Part shown: positions 38,201-46,978 of the stretch, one piece after another
Position numbering within the stretch: position 1 is the first letter of the stretch
Layout of the letters: each line of letters starts with the position of its first letter
Origin: Nocardioides lijunqiniae
GTDB taxonomy: Bacteria; Actinomycetota; Actinomycetes; Propionibacteriales; Nocardioidaceae
Assembly (NCBI RefSeq): GCF_015024225.1
Contig: NZ_JACJGM010000023.1
Coordinates: forward strand, 39,488-103,487
Length of the DNA: 64,000 nucleotides
Reading direction: 5' to 3'
Notes under the pieces: generated by a model
Told to the model about the DNA's origin: nothing
Databases searched by the model: none
What the model saw: only the letters and a program-made list of their open reading frames with translations
Program-made: the position numbers and the translations under genes

Positions 38201-38566
38201 GTGGATGTCGAGACGATGCTCGCCCACTGCCTGGCCAAGCCCGGTGCGTGGCCCGACAACCCGTGGGAGCACGAGCACCCCGTCGTGAAGGTCGGTGAGG
38301 GGGAGCGGGGCCGGATCTTCGCCTTCCTGCGCAGTGCCGGCGTCGGCCTGAAGGGTGGCCCGAGCCGCGAGGCAGCCGACGAGTGGCTCGACCGCTTCCC
38401 CGGTGAGGCCACGGTCATGGCCTACATCGGCCGCTCCGGCTGGAACGACCTCTCCTTCGCCGGCATCCCCGACGAGGACCTCATCGACGCGGTGGACGAG
38501 TCCTACCGTCTGGTCGTCGCGAAGCTCCCGAGGAAGCACCGGCCGGAGGGCTGGGAGGACGCCTGA
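38201..38566 (+). CDS. MmcQ/YjbR-like DNA-binding protein
   Basis: 121 residues with the CyaY-like double-wing fold signatures: CLAKPGAWPDNPWEHEHPVVKVG, IGRSGWNDLSFAGIPDEDLIDAVDESYRLVVAKLPRKHRP. Predicted small DNA-binding protein; role unknown. GTG is 6 nt after TACGGT (38189-38194). Confidence 0.85.
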   Translation: MDVETMLAHCLAKPGAWPDNPWEHEHPVVKVGEGERGRIFAFLRSAGVGLKGGPSREAADEWLDRFPGEATVMAYIGRSGWNDLSFAGIPDEDLIDAVDESYRLVVAKLPRKHRPEGWEDA

Positions 38567-38681
38567 AGGGCGCCGGGACGTGCCGATGACCCCGCGGTGG
38601 CTGGGTGTGGTGGGCGAAGGGGGTCTCAGGAGGCCTTGCCCCCAAGGGGTCTGAGGATTTCTCGATCTTCTTCTGTGGGGT
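38567..38681. other. Non-coding stretch before the repeat array
   Basis: About 115 bp after the YjbR-like gene with no recognisable gene or site; it leads directly into the repeat array. Together with the array it forms the longest gene-free stretch in the window (38567-39323, 757 bp). Confidence 0.6.
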
Positions 38682-39314
38682 GGTTTCGAGGCTCGCTTCG
38701 CTCGCACCTCAACCACCGTGGTCGGGGCCCCATCGGTGGTCGAGCAGCGAGCGCAGCGAGCGTCCGTCGAAACCCTCGCACCCGAACGCCCTGCCTAGCG
38801 TGCGGGGGTCTCGACGGGCGCTCCTCGCTGGCGCTCGTCGCTGCTCGACCGCCGGTCGTGGTCGGCCTCGTTGGTTGAGGAGGTTGCGCTGGCAACCGTC
38901 TCGAGACCAACCCCGCCACACCGCCCTGCCTAGCGTGCGGGGGTCTCGACGGGCGCTCCTCGCTGGCGCTCGTCGCTGCTCGACCACCGGTAGTGGTCGG
39001 CCTCGTTGGTTGAGGAGGTTGCGCTGGCAACCGTCTCGAAACCAACCCCGCCACAACGCCCTGCCTTCGCTGCGGGGGTCTCGACGGGCGCTCCTCGCTG
39101 GCGCTCGTCGCTGCTCGACCACCGGTCGTGGTCGGCCTCGTTGGTTGAGGAGGTTGCGCTGGCAACCGTCTCGAAACCAACCCCGCCACACCGCCCTGCC
39201 TTCCCTGCGGGGGTCTCGACGGGCGCTCCTCGCTGGCGCTCGTCGCTGCTCGACCACCGAGGCGGGGTCCCATCGGTGCTCCTCGCTGGCGCTCGTCACT
39301 GCTCGACCACCGGT
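38682..39314. repeat. Tandem array of a 135-bp unit with flanking inverted fragments
   Basis: The word GTCTCGACGGGCGCTCCTCG recurs at 38808, 38943, 39078 and 39213: an exact 135-bp period, about four units with few substitutions. Each unit also holds GGTTGAGGAGGTTGCGCTGG...CCGTCTCGA(A/G)ACC, the dispersed repeat seen at 23922-24060. At the left edge, inverted fragments (GGTTTCGAGG..., TGGTCGAGCAGCGAGCG...) appear; at the right edge the unit breaks down. Because 135 is a multiple of 3, long frames stay open on both strands, but their products are pure repeat and not genes. Confidence 0.85.
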
Positions 39315-39323
39315 CGGGGACGG

Positions 39324-39986
39324 TCAGCGGCGGGAGTGGCGGATGGCGTTGAGGCCGACGAGGCGGGCGACGACGAGGGCGACGTAGAAGACGCCGGCGA
39401 CCTGCTCGACCATCACCAGCGAGCGGGCGTTGTCCTGGACCGGCATGATGTCGGACAGGCCGACGCTGGTGAGCGTGGTGAAGGACAGGTAGAGCAGCTT
39501 GAACCAGCCCTGGTCGCCGGTGCCGTCGATGCCGACGAAGGACTCCGGCCAGACGACCTGGGCCGCGGCGTAGACGTAGGCGAAGCCCCAGGCGACGACG
39601 GTGAAGGCGGCGCCGGTCGCGAAGAGCTCGTCGCGGGTCACCTTGTCGTCGTGGAAGAGGTAGCGGATCATCGCGTAGGAGACGTAGAAGTAGAACGGCA
39701 CGTGGAAGACCGCGGAGACCAGCACCACCCACTCCGTCGAGGGCTGCAGCGCCTCGAAGATCGTGAAGACCATCGCCGGCCCGCCGAGCAGCACCGCCAC
39801 CCAGCTCAGCGCCGGGGTACGGCGCACGGCCCAGGCCGCGAGGAACACCACCGACATCTGGACCACGCCGACCACCGCCCGGCCGGCCACGGAGCCGTCG
39901 AGGAACGGGTAGGACAGCACGGCCACCAGCTGCATGACCAGCAGGACGGCGGACGGGTGCTCCCGGAGGGTGCGCATCCTGCTCAT
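39324..39986 (-). CDS. Ion-channel family membrane protein with atypical selectivity filter
   Basis: 220 residues with about six hydrophobic segments. The last third is a P-loop ion-channel domain: LYLSFTTLTSVGLSDIMP followed by the final helix VMVEQVAGVFYVALVVARLVG. In potassium channels the filter is TVGYG; here it reads SVGLS, lacking the second Gly. The fold is clear, ion selectivity is not. ATGA overlap with the upstream DUF1707 gene. Confidence 0.82.
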   Translation of the reverse strand: MSRMRTLREHPSAVLLVMQLVAVLSYPFLDGSVAGRAVVGVVQMSVVFLAAWAVRRTPALSWVAVLLGGPAMVFTIFEALQPSTEWVVLVSAVFHVPFYFYVSYAMIRYLFHDDKVTRDELFATGAAFTVVAWGFAYVYAAAQVVWPESFVGIDGTGDQGWFKLLYLSFTTLTSVGLSDIMPVQDNARSLVMVEQVAGVFYVALVVARLVGLNAIRHSRR

Positions 39987-40555
39987 GCCTCGTCGTCCCC
40001 GTCGTCCCGGCGGTCCTCGTCGTCCTCGCCACGGCGCCGGTCGAGCTCCTTGTCACGCTTCTTCTCGAGCCGCCGGACGTGCTGGTCGACGATGTCCTGG
40101 CGGCGCACGAGGGTCTGGACCAGGTTGACGCCGGTGCCGAGGATGACGAACGCCGGCCAGAAGAAGCCGCCGAACATCACGACCGACCAGATCACCAGAC
40201 AGATGACGCTGGGCACCAGGAAGCCGGCCAGCGCCTCGCGCCGGTCGGCGTCGTACTTGCGGGTCGCCTGGGCCACCAGGTCGGTGGAGGGCGGGCGGAC
40301 CACGGCGCCGGAGCCCGCCGGCGATCCCGGGGCGACCAGGTCGGCGACGATCGGCGGCAGCTCGCCGAGGGTGCGGGCGCTCGTGACGGACTCGCTGCGC
40401 TCGTCGAACTCGGCGCGGTCCAGGCGCCCGTCGGCGTAGGCGGTCGTCAGCAGGGAGCGCACCACCTCGCGATCCTGGTCGGAGGCGCGCAGCCCGGCGT
40501 AGGCCGGGTCGCGCGGGTCGTGGGCGAGCGCCGCCCAGAGCTCGTCGGCGGTCAC
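39983..40555 (-). CDS. DUF1707 (SHOCT-like) membrane protein
   Basis: 190 residues. N-terminal DUF1707 domain (LRASDQDREVVRSLLTTAYADGRLDRAEFDERSESV, about 22-60), middle two-helix membrane hairpin (about 110-150), and a highly charged C-terminus (KKRDKELDRRRGEDDED...). Function unknown. GTG start; co-transcribed with the channel gene. Divergent from the mce4 operon across 191 bp. Confidence 0.85.
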   Translation of the reverse strand: MTADELWAALAHDPRDPAYAGLRASDQDREVVRSLLTTAYADGRLDRAEFDERSESVTSARTLGELPPIVADLVAPGSPAGSGAVVRPPSTDLVAQATRKYDADRREALAGFLVPSVICLVIWSVVMFGGFFWPAFVILGTGVNLVQTLVRRQDIVDQHVRRLEKKRDKELDRRRGEDDEDRRDDGDDEA

Positions 40556-40699
40556 GCTCGCCCCCGCAGGGAGGGGACGACGGCGAGGATCACACCTCGC
40601 ATCCTAGGGAGCGGCGCCCGCTCCGGCCCCCTCGACGCGGCGGTCGACTGCCACGGGACGACCCGTAACCACACCACATGCGTGTCGTTAGCCAAGAAC

Positions 40700-40713
40700 G
40701 AGAACACGTTCTA
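40700..40713. promoter_or_regulatory. KstR-type operator upstream of the mce4 operon
   Basis: GAGAACACGTTCTA, identical to the site at 17626-17639 and one base from the full TnnAACnnGTTnnA consensus. It abuts a possible -10 TATTGT (40712-40717), 34 bp before the yrbE4A start, as expected for a repressor. In M. tuberculosis mce4 is a KstR target. Confidence 0.8.
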
Positions 40714-40746
40714 TTGTGTCCGTCGTCGCACTCCGGGGAGGTACGA

Positions 40747-41520
40747 ATGGCGTTCAGCGCTGTGTCCGTGCTCCGGGGACCCGGTGAGCTGGCAGCGATG
40801 ACCGTCGACGTGGCGAAGCTGACCTTCACCACGCGCTTCCAGTTCCGCGAGTTCGTCGAGCAGGCCTGGTTCATCACGAGTGTGACGCTGATGCCGACCA
40901 TCCTGGTCTCGATCCCGTTCGGCGCGGTCATCTCGCTCCAGGTCGGCAACCTCACCGGCCAGCTCGGCGCCCAGTCCTTCGCCGGCGCCACCGCGGTGCT
41001 CGCCGTCGTCCGGGAGGCGGCGCCCATCGCGGCCGCGCTGATCATCGCCGGGGCGGCCGGCTCGGCCATCTGCTCCGACATGGGCGCTCGCAAGATCCGC
41101 GAGGAGATCGACGCCATGGAGGTCCTCGGCGTCAACCCGCTCGCCCGGCTCGTCGTGCCCCGGGTCCTCGCCACCATGTTCGTGGCGCTGATGATCATCG
41201 GCATCGTGATCGGCGCCGGCATCGGGGGCGGCTACTTCTTCACCGTCATCGTCCAGGGTGGCTCCGCCGGTGCCTTCCTGTCGTCGTTCACGGCCCTCGC
41301 GTCGATCTCCGACCTCTACATCGCGATCGTCAAGGCCGTGGTCTTCGGCGGCATGGCGGCGATCGTGGGCGCCTACAAGGGCCTGAACGCCGGCGGCGGC
41401 CCCAGCGGCGTCGGCCGCGCGGTCAACGAGTCGGTGATCGTCGCGTTCATGCTGCTCTTCTTCATCAACGCGGTGATCACGGCCATCTACTTCCAAGTCG
41501 TCCCACCCCCGGGGCTCTGA
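40747..41520 (+). CDS. yrbE4A: Mce4 ABC-type permease YrbE4A
   Basis: 257 residues, MlaE/YrbE permease with about five to six TM helices and the coupling motif ARKIREEIDAMEVLGVNP. The ATG at 40747 is chosen for the strong GGGGAGG before it; a further upstream ATG at 40678 is unlikely because it precedes the operator. Forms the membrane pore of the Mce4 steroid importer with YrbE4B. First gene of a ten-gene operon. Confidence 0.95.
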   Translation: MAFSAVSVLRGPGELAAMTVDVAKLTFTTRFQFREFVEQAWFITSVTLMPTILVSIPFGAVISLQVGNLTGQLGAQSFAGATAVLAVVREAAPIAAALIIAGAAGSAICSDMGARKIREEIDAMEVLGVNPLARLVVPRVLATMFVALMIIGIVIGAGIGGGYFFTVIVQGGSAGAFLSSFTALASISDLYIAIVKAVVFGGMAAIVGAYKGLNAGGGPSGVGRAVNESVIVAFMLLFFINAVITAIYFQVVPPPGL

Positions 41521-41521
41521 C

Positions 41522-42361
41522 ATGGCGACCATCGGCACGATCGCGAGCGCGGTCATCGACGGGCGGCGACGCTCGCTCGAGGCGTACGGCGACCAGCTGA
41601 TGTTCTACGTCAAGGCGCTGGCGTGGACCCCGCGGGCGATCCGCCGCTACCCGCGCGAGATCACCAACACCCTCGCCGAGGTCTCCTTCGGCGCGGGCGG
41701 TCTCACGCTGATCGCCGGCACCGTCGGCGTCATCGCCTTCCTGTCCTTCTTCGCCGGCACCGAGGTCGGCATCCAGGGCTACGCCTCCCTGAGCCAGCTG
41801 GGCGTCGCGAAGTTCAGCGCCTTCATCTCCGCCTACTTCAACACCCGCGAGGTCGCGCCGCTGATCTCCTCGATCGCCCTCGCCGCCACCGTCGGCTGCG
41901 GCTACACCGCCCGGCTGGGCGCGATGCGCATCTCGGAGGAGATCGACGCGCTCGAGGTCATGGGCATCCCGTCGCTGCCGTTCCTGGTCACCACGCGGAT
42001 GATCGCCGCGTTCGTCGCCGTGATCCCGCTGTACGTCGTGGCGCTGAGCGCGTCCTACCTCTCGCCGCGGCTGATCACCACGCTCATCTACGGCCAGTCC
42101 TCGGGCACCTACGACCACTACTTCCTGCAGTTCCTGCCACCGATCGACATCCTGTGGTCGTTCTTCAAGCTGCTGTTCCTCGCCTCGGCGATCATCCTGA
42201 TCCACTGCTACTACGGCTACACCGCCTCCGGCGGCCCCGCGGGCGTCGGCACCGCGGTCGGCCGCGCGATCCGCACCAGCATCGTGTTCACCGTCGTGGC
42301 CGACTTCTTCCTCAGCTTCGCCATCTGGGGCTCCACCACCACCGTGCGGATCACGGGGTAG
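41522..42361 (+). CDS. yrbE4B: Mce4 ABC-type permease YrbE4B
   Basis: 279 residues, second MlaE-type permease with its own ARLGAMRISEEIDALEVMGIPS coupling motif and about six TM helices. Starts 1 bp after yrbE4A. The ATPase MceG that would power the pair is not in this window; in mycobacteria it is encoded elsewhere. Confidence 0.95.
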   Translation: MATIGTIASAVIDGRRRSLEAYGDQLMFYVKALAWTPRAIRRYPREITNTLAEVSFGAGGLTLIAGTVGVIAFLSFFAGTEVGIQGYASLSQLGVAKFSAFISAYFNTREVAPLISSIALAATVGCGYTARLGAMRISEEIDALEVMGIPSLPFLVTTRMIAAFVAVIPLYVVALSASYLSPRLITTLIYGQSSGTYDHYFLQFLPPIDILWSFFKLLFLASAIILIHCYYGYTASGGPAGVGTAVGRAIRTSIVFTVVADFFLSFAIWGSTTTVRITG

Positions 42362-42365
42362 CGGC

Positions 42366-43736
42366 ATGGGACTCCTGGTCAACATCCACCACGACAGCCC
42401 GGCGGAGCACCGCCGGCTGCTGGTCGCGGGCGTCGTCTTCCTGGCGGTGATGTCGACGCTCGTGTGGCTCTCGATCGCGGTCTACCAGAAGAAGTTCGAC
42501 ACGGTCACCACGATCACGATCAAGGCGGACCGCGCCGGGCTGCAGCTCGCCAAGTTCGGCGACGTCCGGCTCAACGGCGCGCTGGTCGGCCAGGTCCGCA
42601 GCGTCGAGCAGGACGGCAAGGAGGCCTCCATCGAGGTGGCCCTCGAGCCCGAGGCGGCCGAGGAGATCCCCGAGAACGTCGAGGTGCAGATCCTGCCGAC
42701 GACGCTGTTCGGCCAGAAGTTCATCGCGTTCGTGCGCCCGGATTCCCCCTCGTCCAGCTCGCTGCAGGACGGCGGCACGATCCCGTCCGACCGGGTCGAG
42801 ACCAACGTCGAGCTGAGCCGGATCCTCGCCAACCTCTTCCCCCTGCTGCGGTCGGTGCGGCCGGCGGAGCTGAACGCCACCCTCAACGCGCTGGCCACCG
42901 CGCTCGAGGGCCGCGGGGAGCAGCTCGGCGTCACCATGGACAAGCTCGACCGCTACCTCGGCGCGATCGACCAGAGCCTGCCCACCCTGCGCGAGGACCT
43001 GGTCACCCTCGCCGACGTGGCCGACACCTACGACGAGGCCGCGCCCGACCTGGTCGGCGTCCTGCGCAACCTCACCGTCACCAGCCGCACGGTCCTCGAC
43101 GAGCGCCAGCAGCTCGACGTCTTCTTCGGCGACGTCGCCGGGCTCGCCGACACCACGACGCGGGTCCTGGGCGACAACGAGGACGACCTGATCCGCATCG
43201 GCGAGGTCACCGAGCCGGTGCTCAAGCTCCTCGACATCTACTCCCCGGAGTTCCCCTGCCTGATCCGGGGCGCCGCGCGCTACAAGCCGGTGCTCGCCTC
43301 GACGTTCGAGGGCAAGCGGGTCAAGCAGTACATCGAGTTCGGCACCGCCCAGTACCGCGCCTACGACGAGCGCGACCTGCCCGAGTACGGCGAGGTCGGG
43401 CACGGCCCCTGGTGCGCAGGGCTGCCCAACCCCCCGGTGCCGATCGGTCCCAACTCCTTCAAGGACGGCTCCGACCTCGACGACGACCCGCCCACCAGCG
43501 ACCTGCCCGGGCTGCCCCTGCCGGCCATCCCCGGCTTCCCGCTGACCCGCGCGGAGGCGACCGGCGCCTCGCAGCGCGGCTTCGGAGCCGGCATGTCCAG
43601 CGGGTACGCCGGCAGCGAGGCCGACCAGGCGGTCGTCAACGCCGTGCTGGCCGGCGAGTCCGGCCGCGCCGCCGACCGCTACGGCTCCCTCGGCTCGCTG
43701 CTGTACGGCCCCGTGCTGCGGGGAGGTGACAGCTGA
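42366..43736 (+). CDS. mce4A: Mce family protein Mce4A
   Basis: 456 residues. N-terminal membrane helix (about 18-40), MCE/MlaD domain (about 48-125: RAGLQLAKFGDVRLNGALVGQV ... LPTTLFGQKFIAF), a long helical Cholesterol_uptake-type domain, and a Pro/Gly-rich C-terminus. Six such proteins form the periplasmic shuttle through which steroid moves to the permease. Follows yrbE4B by 4 bp; stop overlaps mce4B (ATGTC start at 43736). Confidence 0.93.
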   Translation: MGLLVNIHHDSPAEHRRLLVAGVVFLAVMSTLVWLSIAVYQKKFDTVTTITIKADRAGLQLAKFGDVRLNGALVGQVRSVEQDGKEASIEVALEPEAAEEIPENVEVQILPTTLFGQKFIAFVRPDSPSSSSLQDGGTIPSDRVETNVELSRILANLFPLLRSVRPAELNATLNALATALEGRGEQLGVTMDKLDRYLGAIDQSLPTLREDLVTLADVADTYDEAAPDLVGVLRNLTVTSRTVLDERQQLDVFFGDVAGLADTTTRVLGDNEDDLIRIGEVTEPVLKLLDIYSPEFPCLIRGAARYKPVLASTFEGKRVKQYIEFGTAQYRAYDERDLPEYGEVGHGPWCAGLPNPPVPIGPNSFKDGSDLDDDPPTSDLPGLPLPAIPGFPLTRAEATGASQRGFGAGMSSGYAGSEADQAVVNAVLAGESGRAADRYGSLGSLLYGPVLRGGDS

Positions 43737-44812
43737 TGTCGCGCAACTCGACCACCATCGCCGCCGGCGTGAAGCTGCTGATCTTCACGATCGTCTCGAT
43801 CCTGGTCACCGGCCTCCTGGCCGCGATCATGGGCAACATCGGCTTCGGCGCCGGACGCGAGTACCAGGCCGTCTTCACCACCGCCTCGATGCTGGAGAAG
43901 GGCGACGACGTCCGCGTCGCCGGCGTCAGCGTCGGCGAGGTCAAGGAGGTCGAGCACTACGAGCGCAACCACGCGCTGGTGACCTTCCGGGTCAAGGCCG
44001 ACGTGCCGCTCACGACCGCGTCGAGGGCCGAGATCCGCTTCCTCAACCTCGTGGGCGACCGCTACCTCGCGCTGGAGGAGGGTGCCGACGTCAAGGCGAA
44101 GCCGCTCGACGACGGCGGCCGCCTGCCGCTCGAGCAGACCAGCCCGGCGCTGGACCTCACCACGCTCTTCAACGGCTTCAAGCCGCTCTTCCAGGCGCTG
44201 CAGCCCGAGCAGGTCAACGACCTGACGCTCAACCTGATCCAGGTGCTGCAGGGGGAGGGCGGCACGGTCGGGGGGCTGCTCGAGCACACCGCCTCGCTGA
44301 CCAACACCCTCGCCGACCGCGACCAGCTCATCGGCGAGGTCATCGACAACCTCAACGGCACCCTCACCACCGTCTCCGGCCGCCGTCAGCAGCTCTCGCA
44401 GCTGCTCGTGGAGCTGAAGGGCTGGATGACCGACCTGGCCGCCGACCGCTCGGTCATCGGCGACTCACTGGCCAGCATCAGCGACCTGACCATCGTGCTG
44501 TCCGACCTCCTCCGGGAGACGCGCCCGGTGCTCAAGTCCGACATCGCCGAGCTGCGCCAGCTGGCCGTCCTGCTGAACAAGAAGGCCAACCGCGACCAGA
44601 TCGTCGAGCTGCTCGACCGGCTGCCGGAGTCGATGACCGACCAGACCCGCACCGGCACCCACGGGTCCTGGTACAGCTACTACATCTGCGGCTTCTCCGG
44701 CACGATCACGCTGCCCGAGATCCCGGGCATCCCGCCCGCGCTGCTCAAGCAGCTCACCAGCGGCCTCGAGAAGATCGAGTTCCACTCCACGGCGCAGCGG
44801 TGCAACCTGTGA
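43736..44812 (+). CDS. mce4B: Mce family protein Mce4B
   Basis: 358 residues: N-terminal TM (about 10-32), MCE domain with VAGVSVGEVKEVE and LVGDRYLALEEG, then a long helical region and a C-terminal SYYICGFSGTITLP segment with Cys, typical of Mce B proteins. Overlaps mce4C by GTGA. Confidence 0.93.
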   Translation: MSRNSTTIAAGVKLLIFTIVSILVTGLLAAIMGNIGFGAGREYQAVFTTASMLEKGDDVRVAGVSVGEVKEVEHYERNHALVTFRVKADVPLTTASRAEIRFLNLVGDRYLALEEGADVKAKPLDDGGRLPLEQTSPALDLTTLFNGFKPLFQALQPEQVNDLTLNLIQVLQGEGGTVGGLLEHTASLTNTLADRDQLIGEVIDNLNGTLTTVSGRRQQLSQLLVELKGWMTDLAADRSVIGDSLASISDLTIVLSDLLRETRPVLKSDIAELRQLAVLLNKKANRDQIVELLDRLPESMTDQTRTGTHGSWYSYYICGFSGTITLPEIPGIPPALLKQLTSGLEKIEFHSTAQRCNL

Positions 44813-45792
44813 GCCGGCACAGCGACGCCCGCATCCTGCGGCTGGGCGCCATCTCGCTCGTCGTGATGCTCGTGATCATGGCGGCGGCGTTCAACCTCTC
44901 GAAGTTCCCCGGCTTCGGCGGCACCTCCTACACGGCGCAGTTCTCCGACGCGAGCGGCATCCACCGGGGCAACACGGTGCAGGTCGGCGGGATGCGCGTG
45001 GGACGCGTGCAGGACGTCCGCCTCGAGGACGGCCTGGTCGTCGTGCAGTTCGAGGTCGACAACGGCGTGGAGTTCGGCACGGAGAGCGAGGCCTCCGTGG
45101 AGGTCCTCAACCTGCTGGGCGAGAAGTACCTCGAGCTGACCCCCGCGGGGGAGGGCCAGCTCGACCAGGACACGCCGATCCCGCTCGCCCGCACCCAGTC
45201 GGCCTACGACATCGTCGGGGTGTTCGGCGATCTCACGCAGACCACCGAGGACATCGACAAGGACCAGCTGGTCGAGGCCCTGGGCGTGGTCGCCGACACC
45301 GTCGACGCGGCGGCGCCGGAGATCGAGTCGTCCTTCGAGGGCATCTCGCGCCTCTCGCAGACGGTGGCGTCGCGCGACGAGCAGATCAAGTCCCTGCTCG
45401 ACAGCTCCCAGGACGTCAGCGCCCTGCTGGCCGAGCGCAGCGACGACATCGTCGACCTGATGCGGAGCAGCGACCTGGTCTTCCGGGAGGTGCAGCGCCG
45501 CAAGGACGCCATCCACCAGCTCCTCGTCAACGCCCGTTCGCTCGCGGTCGAGCTGCGCGGCGTCGCGACGGACAACCAGGCCCAGCTCGCCCCGGCCCTG
45601 GCCGAGGTCGACCAGCTGCTCGGTCTGCTCAACTCCAAGGAGAAGCAGCTGAAGGCGACGCTCGACGCCCTGGGCCCCTACGTGTCCATCCTCGGCAACA
45701 TCGTCGGCACCGGTCCGTGGTTCGACGCCTACGCCGCCAACCTCGCCTCGGTCGCCACGCCGGAGTTCCAGCCCGGGCTGGCGGAGGACTGA
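44809..45792 (+). CDS. mce4C: Mce family protein Mce4C
   Basis: 327 residues from the GTG overlapping mce4B. N-terminal TM (about 10-30), MCE domain (IHRGNTVQVGGMRVGRVQDV, LNLLGEKYLELTP), then coiled helical region. Shorter C-terminus than A or F. Part of the heterohexameric Mce4 shuttle. Confidence 0.93.
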   Translation: MSRHSDARILRLGAISLVVMLVIMAAAFNLSKFPGFGGTSYTAQFSDASGIHRGNTVQVGGMRVGRVQDVRLEDGLVVVQFEVDNGVEFGTESEASVEVLNLLGEKYLELTPAGEGQLDQDTPIPLARTQSAYDIVGVFGDLTQTTEDIDKDQLVEALGVVADTVDAAAPEIESSFEGISRLSQTVASRDEQIKSLLDSSQDVSALLAERSDDIVDLMRSSDLVFREVQRRKDAIHQLLVNARSLAVELRGVATDNQAQLAPALAEVDQLLGLLNSKEKQLKATLDALGPYVSILGNIVGTGPWFDAYAANLASVATPEFQPGLAED

Positions 45793-45796
45793 CGCG

Positions 45797-46978
45797 ATGA
45801 GGAAGGTCAGCATCAAGGTCGTCGCGCTCGTGGGCGTGCTCGCCGTGCTCGCCGCGACGCTGCTGGTCAGCGGCGGCAGCAAGGAGACCCGCACGGTGAC
45901 CGCCCACTTCCCCCGCGCGGTCAGCGTCTACGTCGGCACCGACGTGCGGATCCTGGGCGTCAACGTCGGCGAGGTCACCGCGGTGTCGCCCGAGGGGGAG
46001 TCGGTGCGCGTCGACATGGAGTACGACGCGCAGTACGACGTGCCCGCCGACGCGCAGGCGGTCGTGGTGACGCCGACCCTGGTCGCCGACCGCTTCGTCC
46101 AGCTCACGCCGGTCTACACCGAGGGCGCCACGATGGCCGACGGCGCCGACATCCCGCTGCCCGAGACGGGCGTCCCGGTCGAGCTCGACCGCATCTACGC
46201 CGCCCTGCGCGACCTGACCCACACGCTGGGGCCCAACGGGGTCAACGCCGACGGCACGCTCGACAACCTGCTCGAGGCCGGCGCCGAGGGCCTCGACGGC
46301 CAGGGCAAGCGGGCCAACGAGATGATCCGCAACCTCGCCGCCGCCGCCACGACGTTCGGTGAGGGCAGCGGTGACCTCTTCGACACCGTCAGCCAGCTTG
46401 CGGAGTTCACCAGCGCCCTGGCCACCAACGACAAGCTGGTGCAGGCGTTCATGAAGGACCTCGCGGGAGTCTCCAACCAGCTGGCCGCCGAGCGTCAGGA
46501 GCTCGAGGCGGCGCTGGCCTCGGTCGCCGACGCCGTCGGCACGGTCGAGAAGTTCGTCCGCGGCAACCGCAAGGCGCTGGCCAAGGACGTGAGGGGGCTG
46601 ACCCGGGTCGTGCGCACCATCAACTCCGAGAAGGGCAACCTCGACGACGCCCTGCGGATCGCCCCGGTCGCCATCGGCAACCTGGTCCTGGCCTACAACT
46701 CCGAGTCCGGCACGATCGGCTCGCGCATCGGCATCGAGGGCAACGTCGCGGATGCCGACGGCTTCCTGTGCGCCGTGGTCCAGCAGTCCGAGCTGCCCGC
46801 GGCCAGCAAGGCCCTGGCCTGCACGATCTTCGAGGCCCTGCTGGAGCAGATCACCACCCAGGTGCCCGCCCGCGCACCCGGCGCGAAGGGCGGCGCCGCC
46901 CGCCAGGTGATCCCGCCGCTGCAGCCCGCGGCCGACCCCGACCCCACGCTCGACGGCCTGATCGGGGGCACGCCGTGA
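45797..46978 (+). CDS. mce4D: Mce family protein Mce4D
   Basis: 393 residues. TM/signal-like helix at 6-25, MCE domain (VYVGTDVRILGVNVGEVTAV, LVADRFVQLTPVY), helical region, and a C-terminal Pro-rich tail. Follows mce4C by 4 bp and overlaps mce4E by one base (TGATG). Confidence 0.93.
   Translation: MRKVSIKVVALVGVLAVLAATLLVSGGSKETRTVTAHFPRAVSVYVGTDVRILGVNVGEVTAVSPEGESVRVDMEYDAQYDVPADAQAVVVTPTLVADRFVQLTPVYTEGATMADGADIPLPETGVPVELDRIYAALRDLTHTLGPNGVNADGTLDNLLEAGAEGLDGQGKRANEMIRNLAAAATTFGEGSGDLFDTVSQLAEFTSALATNDKLVQAFMKDLAGVSNQLAAERQELEAALASVADAVGTVEKFVRGNRKALAKDVRGLTRVVRTINSEKGNLDDALRIAPVAIGNLVLAYNSESGTIGSRIGIEGNVADADGFLCAVVQQSELPAASKALACTIFEALLEQITTQVPARAPGAKGGAARQVIPPLQPAADPDPTLDGLIGGTP

Noticed and set aside
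38682..39314. Possible CRISPR array
   Set aside because: Units are 135 bp and nearly identical throughout, with no short repeat/unique spacer alternation and no cas genes.
38605..39387. Plus-strand frame of 260 codons with 45-residue repeats
   Set aside because: It exists only because the repeat period of 135 bp is a multiple of three; minus-strand frames are open over the same array. No start signal or known domain.
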